From: Cellulomonas timonensis
GTDB taxonomy: Bacteria > Actinomycetota > Actinomycetes > Actinomycetales > Cellulomonadaceae
NCBI RefSeq assembly: GCF_900046455.1
Contig: NZ_FCOT01000010.1
Span: 124,001 to 188,000, forward strand
DNA: 64,000 nt
Direction: 5' to 3'
Under the pieces are notes generated by a model. It saw nothing but the letters and a program-made list of their open reading frames with translations, searched no databases and had not been told where the DNA came from. Below, one piece after another: positions 37,199-44,869 of the stretch. The position numbers and the translations under genes are program-made. The number at the start of each line of letters is the position of its first letter. Position 1 is the first letter of the stretch.

Positions 37199-37246
37199 TA
37201 TATCGCGTCTTGAGACACGTTATATCGCGTTCAACCCCGCCCACAA
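37199..37246 (-). promoter_or_regulatory. promoter with paired 9-base repeats (candidate PadR operator)
   Basis: TATATCGCG occurs twice on the plus strand, at 37199-37207 and 37221-37229, exactly 22 bases apart, or two helical turns. Reading toward the DUF4097 gene, a TTGTGG (37241-37246) and a TATAAC (37219-37224) separated by 16 bases form a sigma70-type promoter, and the upstream repeat overlaps the -10 element. These AT-rich repeats stand out sharply here. Autorepression by the PadR protein of the same operon is inferred. Confidence 0.7.
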
Positions 37247-37267
37247 GGGGTCGGGCCATCCGAGCCG

Positions 37268-38359
37268 TCAGGAGACCAGCAGCCCCGCCGCGCGCAGCTC
37301 CACCGTGAGGTCCTGCGGGTTCGTCGCCACCGCGCACGCGTCGTCGTACGTGATCGCGTCGTCCCGGATGAGCTGGAGCAGATGCTGGTCGAAGGTCTGC
37401 ATCTTGTAGTAGTCGCCCTCGCGGATGAGGTCGAGCAGCGGCGGGTTGTCCATCGGCTCCAAGATCGACTCGGCCGTGCGCCCCGTGTTGACCATCACCT
37501 CGACGGCCGGCCGCCGGCCGTTGCCATCCGCGTTGCGCACCAGCCGCTGCGAGACGATCCCGCGCAGCGCCTGCGCCAGCGCGACCCGCACCTGCTTCTG
37601 CTCATGCGGGGGGAAGAAGTCGACGATGCGGTTGATCGTCTCGGGCGCGTCGATGGTGTGCAGCGTCGAGAGCACGAGGTGGCCCGTCTCCGCCGCCGAC
37701 AGCGCCGCGCGCACCGTCTCGACGTCGCGCATCTCCCCCACCAAGATCACATCGGGGTCCTGGCGCATCGCCGCGCGCAGGGCCACGGCGAAATCGGCGG
37801 TGTCCTGGCGCACCTCACGCTGCGAGATGATCGACTTCTTGTCCTGGTGGAGCACCTCGATGGGATCCTCGATGGTCACGATGTTGACCTCGCGGGTGGT
37901 GTTGATGAGGTCGACCATCGACGCCAGCGTCGTCGTCTTGCCCGATCCCGTGGGACCGGTCACCAGCACCAGCCCGCGCGGCTCCAGGGCCAGATCCCCC
38001 ACGATCTCCGGAAGGCCCAGGTCCGCCACGGACTGCGCGCCGACGGAGACCCGCCGGAACACCATCCCGAAGGTGCCGCGCGCCTGATAGGCGTTGGCGC
38101 GGAACCGGCCGACACCGGGCACCGAGTAGGCGAAGTCAGCCTCATGGGTGCGCCGGAACGAGTCGACCAGATCCTCCGGGAGCACCTCGGAGAGCATCAG
38201 CTCGGTGTCCTTCGGCTTCAGATCCCGCACCTGGAGCCGGCGCAGCCGCCCATCGACCCGCACGCGGGGCGGCGATCCGACCTTCACATGCAGGTCGGAT
38301 CCGCCCGTGCTGGCCAAGGCGTGCAGGAACGGGATGACGGACAGCGGCTGGTCGCTCAC
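37268..38359 (-). CDS. pilT: PilT-family twitching ATPase
   Basis: This 363-residue hexameric ATPase retracts type IV pili in other bacteria. It has the N-terminal PAS-like part (GGSDLHVKVG), Walker A GPTGSGKTTT near residue 133, the Asp and His boxes (EDPIEVLH, STLHTIDAPET), and the Walker B region RQDPDVILVGEMRD. No other type IV pilus gene lies next to it in this window. The Tad system here uses its own TadA. Its partners must be elsewhere, or it serves another machine. Confidence 0.93.
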   Translation of the reverse strand: MSDQPLSVIPFLHALASTGGSDLHVKVGSPPRVRVDGRLRRLQVRDLKPKDTELMLSEVLPEDLVDSFRRTHEADFAYSVPGVGRFRANAYQARGTFGMVFRRVSVGAQSVADLGLPEIVGDLALEPRGLVLVTGPTGSGKTTTLASMVDLINTTREVNIVTIEDPIEVLHQDKKSIISQREVRQDTADFAVALRAAMRQDPDVILVGEMRDVETVRAALSAAETGHLVLSTLHTIDAPETINRIVDFFPPHEQKQVRVALAQALRGIVSQRLVRNADGNGRRPAVEVMVNTGRTAESILEPMDNPPLLDLIREGDYYKMQTFDQHLLQLIRDDAITYDDACAVATNPQDLTVELRAAGLLVS

Positions 38360-38490
38360 CCCTCACTCATCGGAGGACGGACCCTCCGACTTGAGATCCG
38401 GCGCCCCCTCGGCGCATCGGCGCCGCCAGGTGTGGGAGCATGGACCCGAATCCGGCGCGCATCACGGGCGCCAGTACGTGAGGAGATCCC

Positions 38491-38565
38491 ATGAGCAAGC
38501 GCGGACGCAAGCGTCGGGCCCGCAAGGGCAACGCCGCGAACCACGGCAACCGTCCCAACGCCTGA
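38491..38565 (+). CDS. 50S ribosomal protein bL37 (24 residues)
   Basis: This tiny, strongly basic protein begins SKRGRKRRARKG and ends NHGNRPNA. It matches the bL37 protein found in mycobacterial ribosome structures, which sits near the peptidyl transferase region of the large subunit. It is preceded by AGGAG seven bases before the ATG and followed after 33 bases by a perfect terminator, so it is a stand-alone gene. Its size makes automatic annotation miss it easily. Confidence 0.85.
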   Translation: MSKRGRKRRARKGNAANHGNRPNA

Positions 38566-38598
38566 GGCGTTGTGGCCGGAACGTCGGCAGACATGACA

Positions 38599-38631
38599 CA
38601 GGCCCGGTGCGACTCGCACCGGGCCTGTTGT
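38599..38631. terminator. strong hairpin terminator after bL37
   Basis: A perfect 12-base inverted repeat (CAGGCCCGGTGC with GCACCGGGCCTG, loop GACTC) is followed by TTGTCGTC. It lies between the bL37 gene and the convergent rsrA gene and may serve both. Confidence 0.9.
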
Positions 38632-38668
38632 CGTCATGCGCCAGCTGGCCGCCCCGCGGGGCGGGCCG

Positions 38669-38986
38669 TCACGGGCGGCGCATGCGCAAGAACGTCATCT
38701 GCTCTTCTATACGGACCCGCAACTCGGTAGGGGCCTCCTCCTGGCAGCACCGCCGCACCAGTCGCTTCACCACGACCTCGACGTCGAACTCCTCCAGGCA
38801 CGGCCGGCACTCCTCGAGGTGCGCGCGGACACGCTGCTGGTCCGGGGCCTCCAACTCGGAGTCGAGGTACTCGAACAACCGGTCGAGCGCCTCGGTGCAG
38901 CCCTCGCCGCAGCCCTCGTCACGCAGCCGCAACGGATCGTGCGCCGGCATGAGCGGCTCCGACGACGTCGGTTCCCACACGCTCAT
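38669..38986 (-). CDS. rsrA: mycothiol-system anti-sigma factor RsrA
   Basis: This 105-residue zinc-binding anti-sigma factor holds the redox motif His56-x3-Cys60-x2-Cys63 (HLEECRPC) plus further cysteines at 26, 30 and 79-80. In Streptomyces the homologue releases SigR when its thiols oxidise. The ATG overlaps the sigR stop (ATGA), so the two are made in balance. The partner is encoded immediately upstream. Confidence 0.92.
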   Translation of the reverse strand: MSVWEPTSSEPLMPAHDPLRLRDEGCGEGCTEALDRLFEYLDSELEAPDQQRVRAHLEECRPCLEEFDVEVVVKRLVRRCCQEEAPTELRVRIEEQMTFLRMRRP

Positions 38987-39609
38987 CGCGTCCCCTTCGG
39001 TCCGGTCGATGACACGCCAACGAGACCCCGGCTGCGGGCGTAGTCGGCCAGCAGGTCACGCAGCTGGGCTCGACCACGGTGCAGCCGGGACATCACCGTC
39101 CCGATCGGCGTGCCCATGATCTCGGCGATCTCCTTGTAGGCGAAGCCCTCGACGTCCGCCAGGTACACGGCGATCCGGAAGTCCTCCGGGAGCCGCGCCA
39201 GCGCGTCCTTCACGTCCGAGTCCGGCAGTCGGTCCAGCGCCTCCGCCTCAGCCGAGCGCAGGCCCGCCGACGTGTGTGACGCCGCACGGTGGATCTGCCA
39301 GTCCTCCACGTCCTCGGACGCCGACTGCAGGGGCTCGCGCTGCTTCTTGCGGTAGGTGTTGATGAACGTGTTCGTGAGGATCCGGTACAGCCAGGCCTTG
39401 AGGTTCGTGCCGGGGCGGTACTGGTGGAACGCCGCGAACGCCTTCGCGAAGGTCTCCTGCACCAGGTCCTCCGCGTCGGAGGGGTTGCGAGTCATCCGCA
39501 GGGCAGCGCCGTACAGCTGGTCCAGGTAGACCAGCGCATCCGTCTCGAAACGCGCATTGCGGGCCGCGTCGCCCTCGGCGTCGGGCGCCCGGTGGGTGTC
39601 TTCGCTCAT
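38983..39609 (-). CDS. sigR: RNA polymerase sigma factor SigR (thiol-oxidative stress)
   Basis: This 208-residue ECF sigma factor has region 2 ([39 protein letters not shown]) and region 4 ([38 protein letters not shown]). It directs the disulfide-stress regulon, including thioredoxin and mycothiol genes. ATG 39609 is chosen over a start at 39732 because a SigR-type promoter at 39732-39759 would begin transcription just downstream of that longer start. The first region needed for polymerase binding is still complete. With rsrA it forms a self-regulating pair. Confidence 0.93.
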   Translation of the reverse strand: MSEDTHRAPDAEGDAARNARFETDALVYLDQLYGAALRMTRNPSDAEDLVQETFAKAFAAFHQYRPGTNLKAWLYRILTNTFINTYRKKQREPLQSASEDVEDWQIHRAASHTSAGLRSAEAEALDRLPDSDVKDALARLPEDFRIAVYLADVEGFAYKEIAEIMGTPIGTVMSRLHRGRAQLRDLLADYARSRGLVGVSSTGPKGTR

Positions 39610-39731
39610 CACGTCCGAGCCTAGCCCCGCCCGCTGAGACGGGCGCGCAGCCCCCGCGAGCGCCACATCCACGACAGCGGGCACGATCGTCTCGGGTGGC
39701 CTGGTGGCGAGGGCGCAACTCATGTCGGGCA

Positions 39732-39759
39732 CAACACGCCGACGTGCACGGGGATTCCC
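39732..39759 (-). promoter_or_regulatory. SigR-type promoter driving sigR
   Basis: On the minus strand GGGAAT (39759-39754), 18 bases, then GTTG (39735-39732) match the SigR consensus GGAAT-N18-GTT described in Streptomyces. It lies 122 bases upstream of the sigR start and implies positive autoregulation. The ferritin gene diverges on the other side. Confidence 0.8.
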
Positions 39760-39796
39760 GAGCGCGCCACCGCGCCCGTCCGACTAGCGTGCAGGC

Positions 39797-40330
39797 ATGA
39801 CTGACTCGACATTCGTGAAGCTGCTCCGGGAACAGATCGGGCACGAGTTCGACGCCCACCAGCAGTACGTGGCCATCGCCGTGTGGTTCGACGGGCAGGA
39901 CCTCCCCCAGCTCGCGCGCCACTACTACCGGCAGGCGCTCGAGGAGCGCAACCACGCGATGATGATCGTCCAGTACCTGCTCGACCGTGACCTGCCCGTC
40001 GCGATCCCCGCCGGGAGCGCGGTGCGCAATGACTTCGCCTCCGTGCTGGAGCCCATCACGCTCGCGCTGGCCCAGGAGAAGCAGGTCACCTCCCAGATCG
40101 AGGCGATCTTCCGGGCGGCCCGCCAGGAGGGCGACGCCCTCGGCGAACAGTTCCTCCTGTGGTTCCTCAAGGAGCAGGTCGAGGAGGTCGCGTCCGCCTC
40201 GACGCTGCGCACCGTCGCCGAGCGCGCTGGCGACAACCTGTTCGACCTGGAGAACTACGTCGCACGCGAGCAGATCGGCGACGGCGGCGAGTCCGCCGAC
40301 GCCCCCGCGGCTGCCGGCGGCGCGATCTAG
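39797..40330 (+). CDS. ferritin (FtnA-like iron storage protein)
   Basis: This 177-residue four-helix protein has the ferroxidase residues Glu17, Glu50, His53, Glu94, Gln127 and Glu130 at exactly the positions used in E. coli FtnA. It oxidises and stores iron in a 24-subunit shell and lacks the haem-binding Met of bacterioferritins. Its neighbourhood with sigR and rsrA suits an oxidative-stress role, though no SigR promoter is seen facing this gene. A DoxX-family gene follows after 44 bases. Confidence 0.9.
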   Translation: MTDSTFVKLLREQIGHEFDAHQQYVAIAVWFDGQDLPQLARHYYRQALEERNHAMMIVQYLLDRDLPVAIPAGSAVRNDFASVLEPITLALAQEKQVTSQIEAIFRAARQEGDALGEQFLLWFLKEQVEEVASASTLRTVAERAGDNLFDLENYVAREQIGDGGESADAPAAAGGAI

Positions 40331-40374
40331 CCGGCAGAACTCCGCACCCGACCCCACCGACACAGGAGGACCCG

Positions 40375-40965
40375 ATGCTGCTCCGCAAGGTCGCCCGCCC
40401 GATGTTCGCCACGTGGTTCATCAGTGAGGGGCTGGACGCGGTCCGCCATCCCTCCGCGCACACAGCCATCGCCGCCGGGGCCCTGGCCTCGGCGATAGGC
40501 CGCGTGCCCAGAGGCGCCTTCGGCGGCGCCCTCGAGATGCTGCGCGAGCCCAGCCACCGCCAGGTCACCACAGTGGTGCAGGCGCACGGCGTCGCGACGG
40601 CGGTCGCGGGCCTGGCCCTCGCCACGGGCAAGGCGCCCCGCACGGCGGCGCTCGTCCTCGCGGGCCTCACCGCACCGTTGGTGGCCGCCAACCTGCCCGA
40701 CAAGAAGCGTGCCCCCGTGAGCTCTGAGGAACGCCGCGAACGGCGCCGTCGGCTCATCCGGTCGCTCGCCTTCACCGGCGGCGCGCTGCTGGCCGGGATC
40801 GACCACGAAGGCCGCCCGGGCATCGCCTGGCGGGTGGGACAGGCGCGCGAGCACAAGGTCGCGGCCGCCGCCGAGGCCGCCGGGACCGCGAAGGAGCACG
40901 CCGCAGCGGCTGTCCGCAGCGCACGGTCGACCGCGGCGGGCGCCGCCCGCTCCTTGCCGCACTGA
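40375..40965 (+). CDS. DoxX-family membrane protein
   Basis: This 196-residue protein has DoxX-like membrane segments (SAHTAIAAGALASAIG, VVQAHGVATAVAGLALATG, TAALVLAGLTAPLVA, LAFTGGALLAGID) and a long Ala/Lys-rich C-terminal tail. DoxX proteins are linked to membrane redox complexes with thiol stress proteins in mycobacteria. The ATG at 40375 has CAGGAGGACCCG before it. It ends 17 bases before a strong terminator. Confidence 0.75.
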   Translation: MLLRKVARPMFATWFISEGLDAVRHPSAHTAIAAGALASAIGRVPRGAFGGALEMLREPSHRQVTTVVQAHGVATAVAGLALATGKAPRTAALVLAGLTAPLVAANLPDKKRAPVSSEERRERRRRLIRSLAFTGGALLAGIDHEGRPGIAWRVGQAREHKVAAAAEAAGTAKEHAAAAVRSARSTAAGAARSLPH

Positions 40966-40982
40966 GTCGCGGAGACGCCCAC

Positions 40983-41017
40983 CCCGCCCGGGCGCACGCC
41001 GGACGCCCGGGCGGGTT
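40983..41017 (+). terminator. hairpin terminator after the DoxX gene
   Basis: A perfect 12-base inverted repeat (CCCGCCCGGGCG with CGCCCGGGCGGG, 9-base loop) is followed by TTCC. It separates the ferritin-DoxX unit from aroA. Confidence 0.75.
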
Positions 41018-41044
41018 CCACGGCGGGCCGGATAGCCTGGTCGC

Positions 41045-42352
41045 ATGACGACCTCGCACGATCTTGCGCCCGACGCCGACCTTGTCGACGACGCGTGGGA
41101 GGCGCCCACCGCCAGCGGCCCCCTCGACGCGACAGTCGAGGTGCCCGGCTCCAAGTCGCTCACCAACCGGTACCTCGTCCTCGCCGCGCTGGCTGACTCC
41201 CCCGGGCGGCTGCGCGGCGCGCTGCGCTCGCGCGACACGCTGTTGATGGCCCAGGCGCTGCGCAGCCTCGGCGTGCGCATCGACGACGACGGCCAGGACT
41301 GGGCCGTCGACCCCGGCCAGCTCCGCGGGTCCACGGACGTCGAGTGCGGCTTGGCCGGCACCGTGATGCGCTTCGTCCCTCCGATCGCCGCCCTGGCGGA
41401 CGGCCCGGTGCGGTTCGACGGCGACGCGGGCGCGCGCGTGCGTCCGATGGGGCCCGTGCTCGACGCCCTGCGGGCGCTCGGAGTGCGCGTGGACGACCAC
41501 GGCGAGCCCGGCCGCCTGCCGTTCACCGTGCTGGGCGAGGGCGCCGTGCGCGGTGGCTATGTCGAGGTCGACGCCTCCGGGTCGAGCCAGTTCGTCTCCG
41601 GGCTACTCCTCGCGGGCGCACGATTCCAGCGCGGACTGACGCTGCGGCACATCGGGGCGACGCTGCCGAGCGTGCCGCACATCGAGATGACGGTGGCGCT
41701 GCTCCGCGACGCCGGGGTCACTGTCGACGACTCCGCCCCCGCCGTCTGGCGCGTCGAGCCCGGGGCCATCGCCGGTCGGGACGTGCGCGTCGAGCCCGAC
41801 CTGTCGAACGCGGCGCCGTTCCTGTGCGCCGCGCTCGTGGCCGGGGGCGCCGTGCGGGTGCCCGGCTGGCCTGCCTCGACCACGCAGCCCGGCGGGCTGC
41901 TGCCCGGCATCCTCGAGCAGATGGGCGCCGAGACCAGGCTGGACGGCGACGTCTTGACGGTGCGCGGCAGCGGCGTCGTGCGCGGTGTCGACCTCGACCT
42001 GCACGCCGCCGGGGAGATCGCGCCGACCATCGCCGCCCTGGCCGCCCTCGCCGACTCGCCGACCCGCCTGCGGGGCATCGCGCACCTGCGCGGCCACGAG
42101 ACGGACCGGCTCGCGGCGCTGACCACGGAGATCACGCGCCTCGGCGGCCAGGTCGTGGAGACCGAGGACGGCCTGGACATCACGCCGCGCCGCCTGCACG
42201 GCGGCACGGTGCAGACCTACGCCGACCACCGCATGGCGACCGCCGGGGCTTTGCTCGGGCTCGCCGTCCCCGGGGTGCGCGTGCAGGACGTCGCCACCAC
42301 GTCGAAGACGCTGCCCGACTTCGTCGGGATGTGGGACGGGATGCTCGCATGA
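41045..42352 (+). CDS. aroA: 3-phosphoshikimate 1-carboxyvinyltransferase (EPSP synthase)
   Basis: This 435-residue enzyme makes EPSP from shikimate 3-phosphate and phosphoenolpyruvate in aromatic amino acid synthesis. The family motifs are [16 protein letters not shown] at about residues 34-49, GLAGTVMRF near 102, [14 protein letters not shown] near 180, PDLSNAAPF near 254, and [11 protein letters not shown] and TSKTLPDF near the end. It is complete. The rsgA gene begins 37 bases later and hisN follows, an order common in actinomycetes. Confidence 0.96.
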   Translation: MTTSHDLAPDADLVDDAWEAPTASGPLDATVEVPGSKSLTNRYLVLAALADSPGRLRGALRSRDTLLMAQALRSLGVRIDDDGQDWAVDPGQLRGSTDVECGLAGTVMRFVPPIAALADGPVRFDGDAGARVRPMGPVLDALRALGVRVDDHGEPGRLPFTVLGEGAVRGGYVEVDASGSSQFVSGLLLAGARFQRGLTLRHIGATLPSVPHIEMTVALLRDAGVTVDDSAPAVWRVEPGAIAGRDVRVEPDLSNAAPFLCAALVAGGAVRVPGWPASTTQPGGLLPGILEQMGAETRLDGDVLTVRGSGVVRGVDLDLHAAGEIAPTIAALAALADSPTRLRGIAHLRGHETDRLAALTTEITRLGGQVVETEDGLDITPRRLHGGTVQTYADHRMATAGALLGLAVPGVRVQDVATTSKTLPDFVGMWDGMLA

Positions 42353-42389
42353 GCCGCGCCACGATCCCTGTCAGCGGAGGCCGCTGAGC

Positions 42390-43478
42390 GTGGCACAGCG
42401 TCCGCTCGACGAGTCCGACATCCGCGTCCGCCCGGGCCGCCGCGGGTCCCGGCCGCGCACCAAGACGCGCCCGGAGCACGCCGACGCCGAATCGGCCCTC
42501 GTCACGGGCGTGGACCGCGGCCGGTACACGGTATTGGTGGACGCGGGAACCCCGCAGGAGCGCCGGGCCATCGCGATGAAGGCCCGCGAGCTCGGCCGCG
42601 ACCGGGTGGTCCCCGGCGACCGCGTCGACCTGGTGGGCGACACCTCGGGCGCCGATGGCTCGCTGGCCCGCATCGTCCGGATCACCGAGCGCACCACGGT
42701 GCTGCGCCGCACCGCGGACGACACCGACCCGGTGGAGCGCGTCATCGTCGCGAACGCCGACCAGCTCGTGATCGTCACGGCCCTCGCCGACCCCGAGCCC
42801 CGCACCCGCATGATCGACCGCTGCGTCGCCGCGGCCTACGACGCCGGCATGGACGCGCTGCTCGCGCTGACCAAGGCCGACCTCGCCGACCCCGCCGAGC
42901 TGGTCGCCATGTACGAGCCCATCGGGGTCAAGGTGGTCGTCACCAGCCGCTCCGACGGCGACATCCACGGGCTCGACGCGCTCCGCGAGGAGCTCGCCGG
43001 GCGCACGTCGGTGCTCGTCGGGCACTCGGGCGTCGGCAAGTCGACGCTCGTCAACGCGCTGGTGCCGGATGCGTACCGGGCCGTCGGAGTCGTCAACGAC
43101 GTGACCGGCCGGGGCCGCCACACCTCGACGTCCGCCGTCGCCCTGCGGGTCCCCGAGCCGGCCGGGACGCCGGCCACATGGGTCATCGACACGCCGGGCG
43201 TCCGCTCCTTTGGGCTGGCCCATGTCACCCCGGAGAACCTGCTGCGGGCATTCGCCGACCTGTCCGAGGTCGCGCAGGAGTGCCCGCGTGGCTGCACGCA
43301 CACCGCGGACGCGCCGGATTGCGCCCTCGACGAGTGGGTCGCCGCCGCTCCAGACGACACGGTGCGCGCAGCCCGCGCAGCCCGGCTGGGCTCGTTCCGG
43401 CGCCTCCTCGCGAGCCGCACGGGCACGCTCGACGCCGATCGCGGCGCCGACGGCGGCACATCCGGCTCGGCCCCATGA
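42390..43478 (+). CDS. rsgA: ribosome small subunit GTPase RsgA
   Basis: This 362-residue circularly permuted GTPase matures the 30S subunit. It has an N-terminal OB fold, then G4 (LTKAD), G1 (GHSGVGKST) and G3 (DTPG) in permuted order, and a C-terminal zinc knuckle CPRGCTHTADAPDC. All are intact. It sits between aroA and hisN. Confidence 0.95.
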   Translation: MAQRPLDESDIRVRPGRRGSRPRTKTRPEHADAESALVTGVDRGRYTVLVDAGTPQERRAIAMKARELGRDRVVPGDRVDLVGDTSGADGSLARIVRITERTTVLRRTADDTDPVERVIVANADQLVIVTALADPEPRTRMIDRCVAAAYDAGMDALLALTKADLADPAELVAMYEPIGVKVVVTSRSDGDIHGLDALREELAGRTSVLVGHSGVGKSTLVNALVPDAYRAVGVVNDVTGRGRHTSTSAVALRVPEPAGTPATWVIDTPGVRSFGLAHVTPENLLRAFADLSEVAQECPRGCTHTADAPDCALDEWVAAAPDDTVRAARAARLGSFRRLLASRTGTLDADRGADGGTSGSAP

Positions 43479-43545
43479 GCTCCGGCGCCGTCTCAGCAGC
43501 CCGGTCCAGGGCCGGTGGCGTCCCGCGCCCCGCTACGGTGTGCCC

Positions 43546-44343
43546 ATGAGCCTGCGCCCCGGGTACGACGACGACCTGCGCCTCGCGCACGTGATGGCCG
43601 ACCAGGTCGACTCCGTGACGATGTCCCGCTTCAAGGCGCAGGACCTGCGCGTGGACACCAAGCCCGACCTGACACCGGTCTCCGACGCCGATCGGACCGC
43701 CGAGGAGATCATCCGCACCCAGCTCAGCCGTGCGCGCTCACGCGACGCCGTGCACGGCGAGGAGATGCCGGACACGGGTCATGGGCCGCGGCGCTGGGTC
43801 GTCGACCCGATCGACGGCACCAAGAACTTCGTCCGGGGCGTGCCCGTATGGGCCACCCTCATCGCCCTGATCGACAACGACGAGGTCGTGATCGGCGTGG
43901 TCAGCGCGCCCGCCCTGGGCCGCCGCTGGTGGGCGGCGAAGGGCTCGGGCGCGTGGACGGGTCGTTCGCTCGCCGCCGCCAGCCGGATGCGGGTCTCGGC
44001 CGTGAGCGAGCTCAAGGACGCGTCGTTCTCCTACTCCAGCCTCAGCGGCTGGGAGGAGCAGGGCCGGCTCGACAGCTTCCTCGACCTGACCCGGACCGTG
44101 TGGCGCACCCGGGCGTACGGGGACTTCTGGTCGCATGTGCTGGTCGGCGAGGGCGCCGTGGACTTCTCGGCCGAGCCGGAGCTCGCCCTGCACGACATGG
44201 CGGCGCTGGTGCCGATCGTCACCGAGGCGGGTGGCCGGTTCACGTCCATCGACGGCGTGCCGGGGCCGTTCGGCGGCTCGGCGCTCGTGTCGAACGGGCT
44301 GCTGCACGACGCCGCGCTCGCGGCGCTGAACCCGCAGGGCTGA
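43546..44343 (+). CDS. hisN: histidinol-phosphatase, inositol-monophosphatase family
   Basis: This 265-residue phosphatase has the metal-binding motifs HGEEMP and WVVDPIDGTKNF and a C-terminal LHDMAALVPIVTEAGG. In actinomycetes this branch (after aroA and rsgA) acts on histidinol phosphate in histidine synthesis; inositol-1-phosphate is an alternative substrate. The ATG at 43546 is the first that gives the usual family N-terminus. A 14-base duplication covers its stop codon. Confidence 0.88.
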   Translation: MSLRPGYDDDLRLAHVMADQVDSVTMSRFKAQDLRVDTKPDLTPVSDADRTAEEIIRTQLSRARSRDAVHGEEMPDTGHGPRRWVVDPIDGTKNFVRGVPVWATLIALIDNDEVVIGVVSAPALGRRWWAAKGSGAWTGRSLAAASRMRVSAVSELKDASFSYSSLSGWEEQGRLDSFLDLTRTVWRTRAYGDFWSHVLVGEGAVDFSAEPELALHDMAALVPIVTEAGGRFTSIDGVPGPFGGSALVSNGLLHDAALAALNPQG

Positions 44344-44353
44344 ACTCGCAGGG
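44326..44353. repeat. 14-base tandem duplication at the hisN stop
   Basis: CTGAACCCGCAGGG (44326-44339) is followed directly by CTGAACTCGCAGGG (44340-44353), with one mismatch. The hisN stop codon is the TGA of the second copy. The convergent DUF6912 gene ends 22 bases further on. Confidence 0.9.
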
Positions 44354-44375
44354 CTGGCCCTGCCGGGCCGGTCGC

Positions 44376-44843
44376 TCAGCGCGGGATGTCGCCGAGCTCG
44401 CTCACGTCGTACCAGAGCAGGTCACGCTCGGCGAGCCGTTCGATCGCGGCCTCGTCGCCGGTGACGGCGAGCGCCAGGTCCTCGGCTGCCTCCGGCTCGT
44501 CCACGTGCCCGCAGGCGACGTCCGCGAGCGGGACCGGCTCGCGCAGCTCCACCGCGCTCGGCGCCACGCCGTCGTCGCCCACGGGTGAGACGGCGCCGTC
44601 GGGCACGTCGGCGGACAGCACGAGGCGGAGCTGCGGGGCGTGGGGGCGCCCGGCGACGAGCAGCAGCGCGTCATCGGCGGCGGCGAGCTGCGCGGCGTAC
44701 TCGAGCTCCTCCTCGTCCTCCTCGGGCAGCGCGGCGCGCAGCGCAGGAGTCACTGTGTGCACGCGCCGCGCGCCCAGGACCGGCTGCCCGCCCTCGGCGG
44801 GGTCGTCGAGCTCGTCCAGGGTCGCGGGAAGGTAGATGCGCAC
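44376..44843 (-). CDS. DUF6912 family protein
   Basis: This 155-residue acidic cytoplasmic protein begins RIYLPATLDELDD, the start typical of a conserved actinomycete family, and ends in LLWYDVSELGDIPR. It has no signal or membrane segment. The family function is unknown. It is transcribed after the TadZ-like gene on the same strand with a 26-base gap. Confidence 0.7.
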   Translation of the reverse strand: MRIYLPATLDELDDPAEGGQPVLGARRVHTVTPALRAALPEEDEEELEYAAQLAAADDALLLVAGRPHAPQLRLVLSADVPDGAVSPVGDDGVAPSAVELREPVPLADVACGHVDEPEAAEDLALAVTGDEAAIERLAERDLLWYDVSELGDIPR

Positions 44844-44869
44844 CCCCTCAGTGTGCCTGGCGGCGCTAC

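Noticed and set aside
39610-39732. Longer sigR start at 39732
   Set aside because: It overlaps the -10 element of the SigR-type promoter, and the added residues are not sigma-factor-like.
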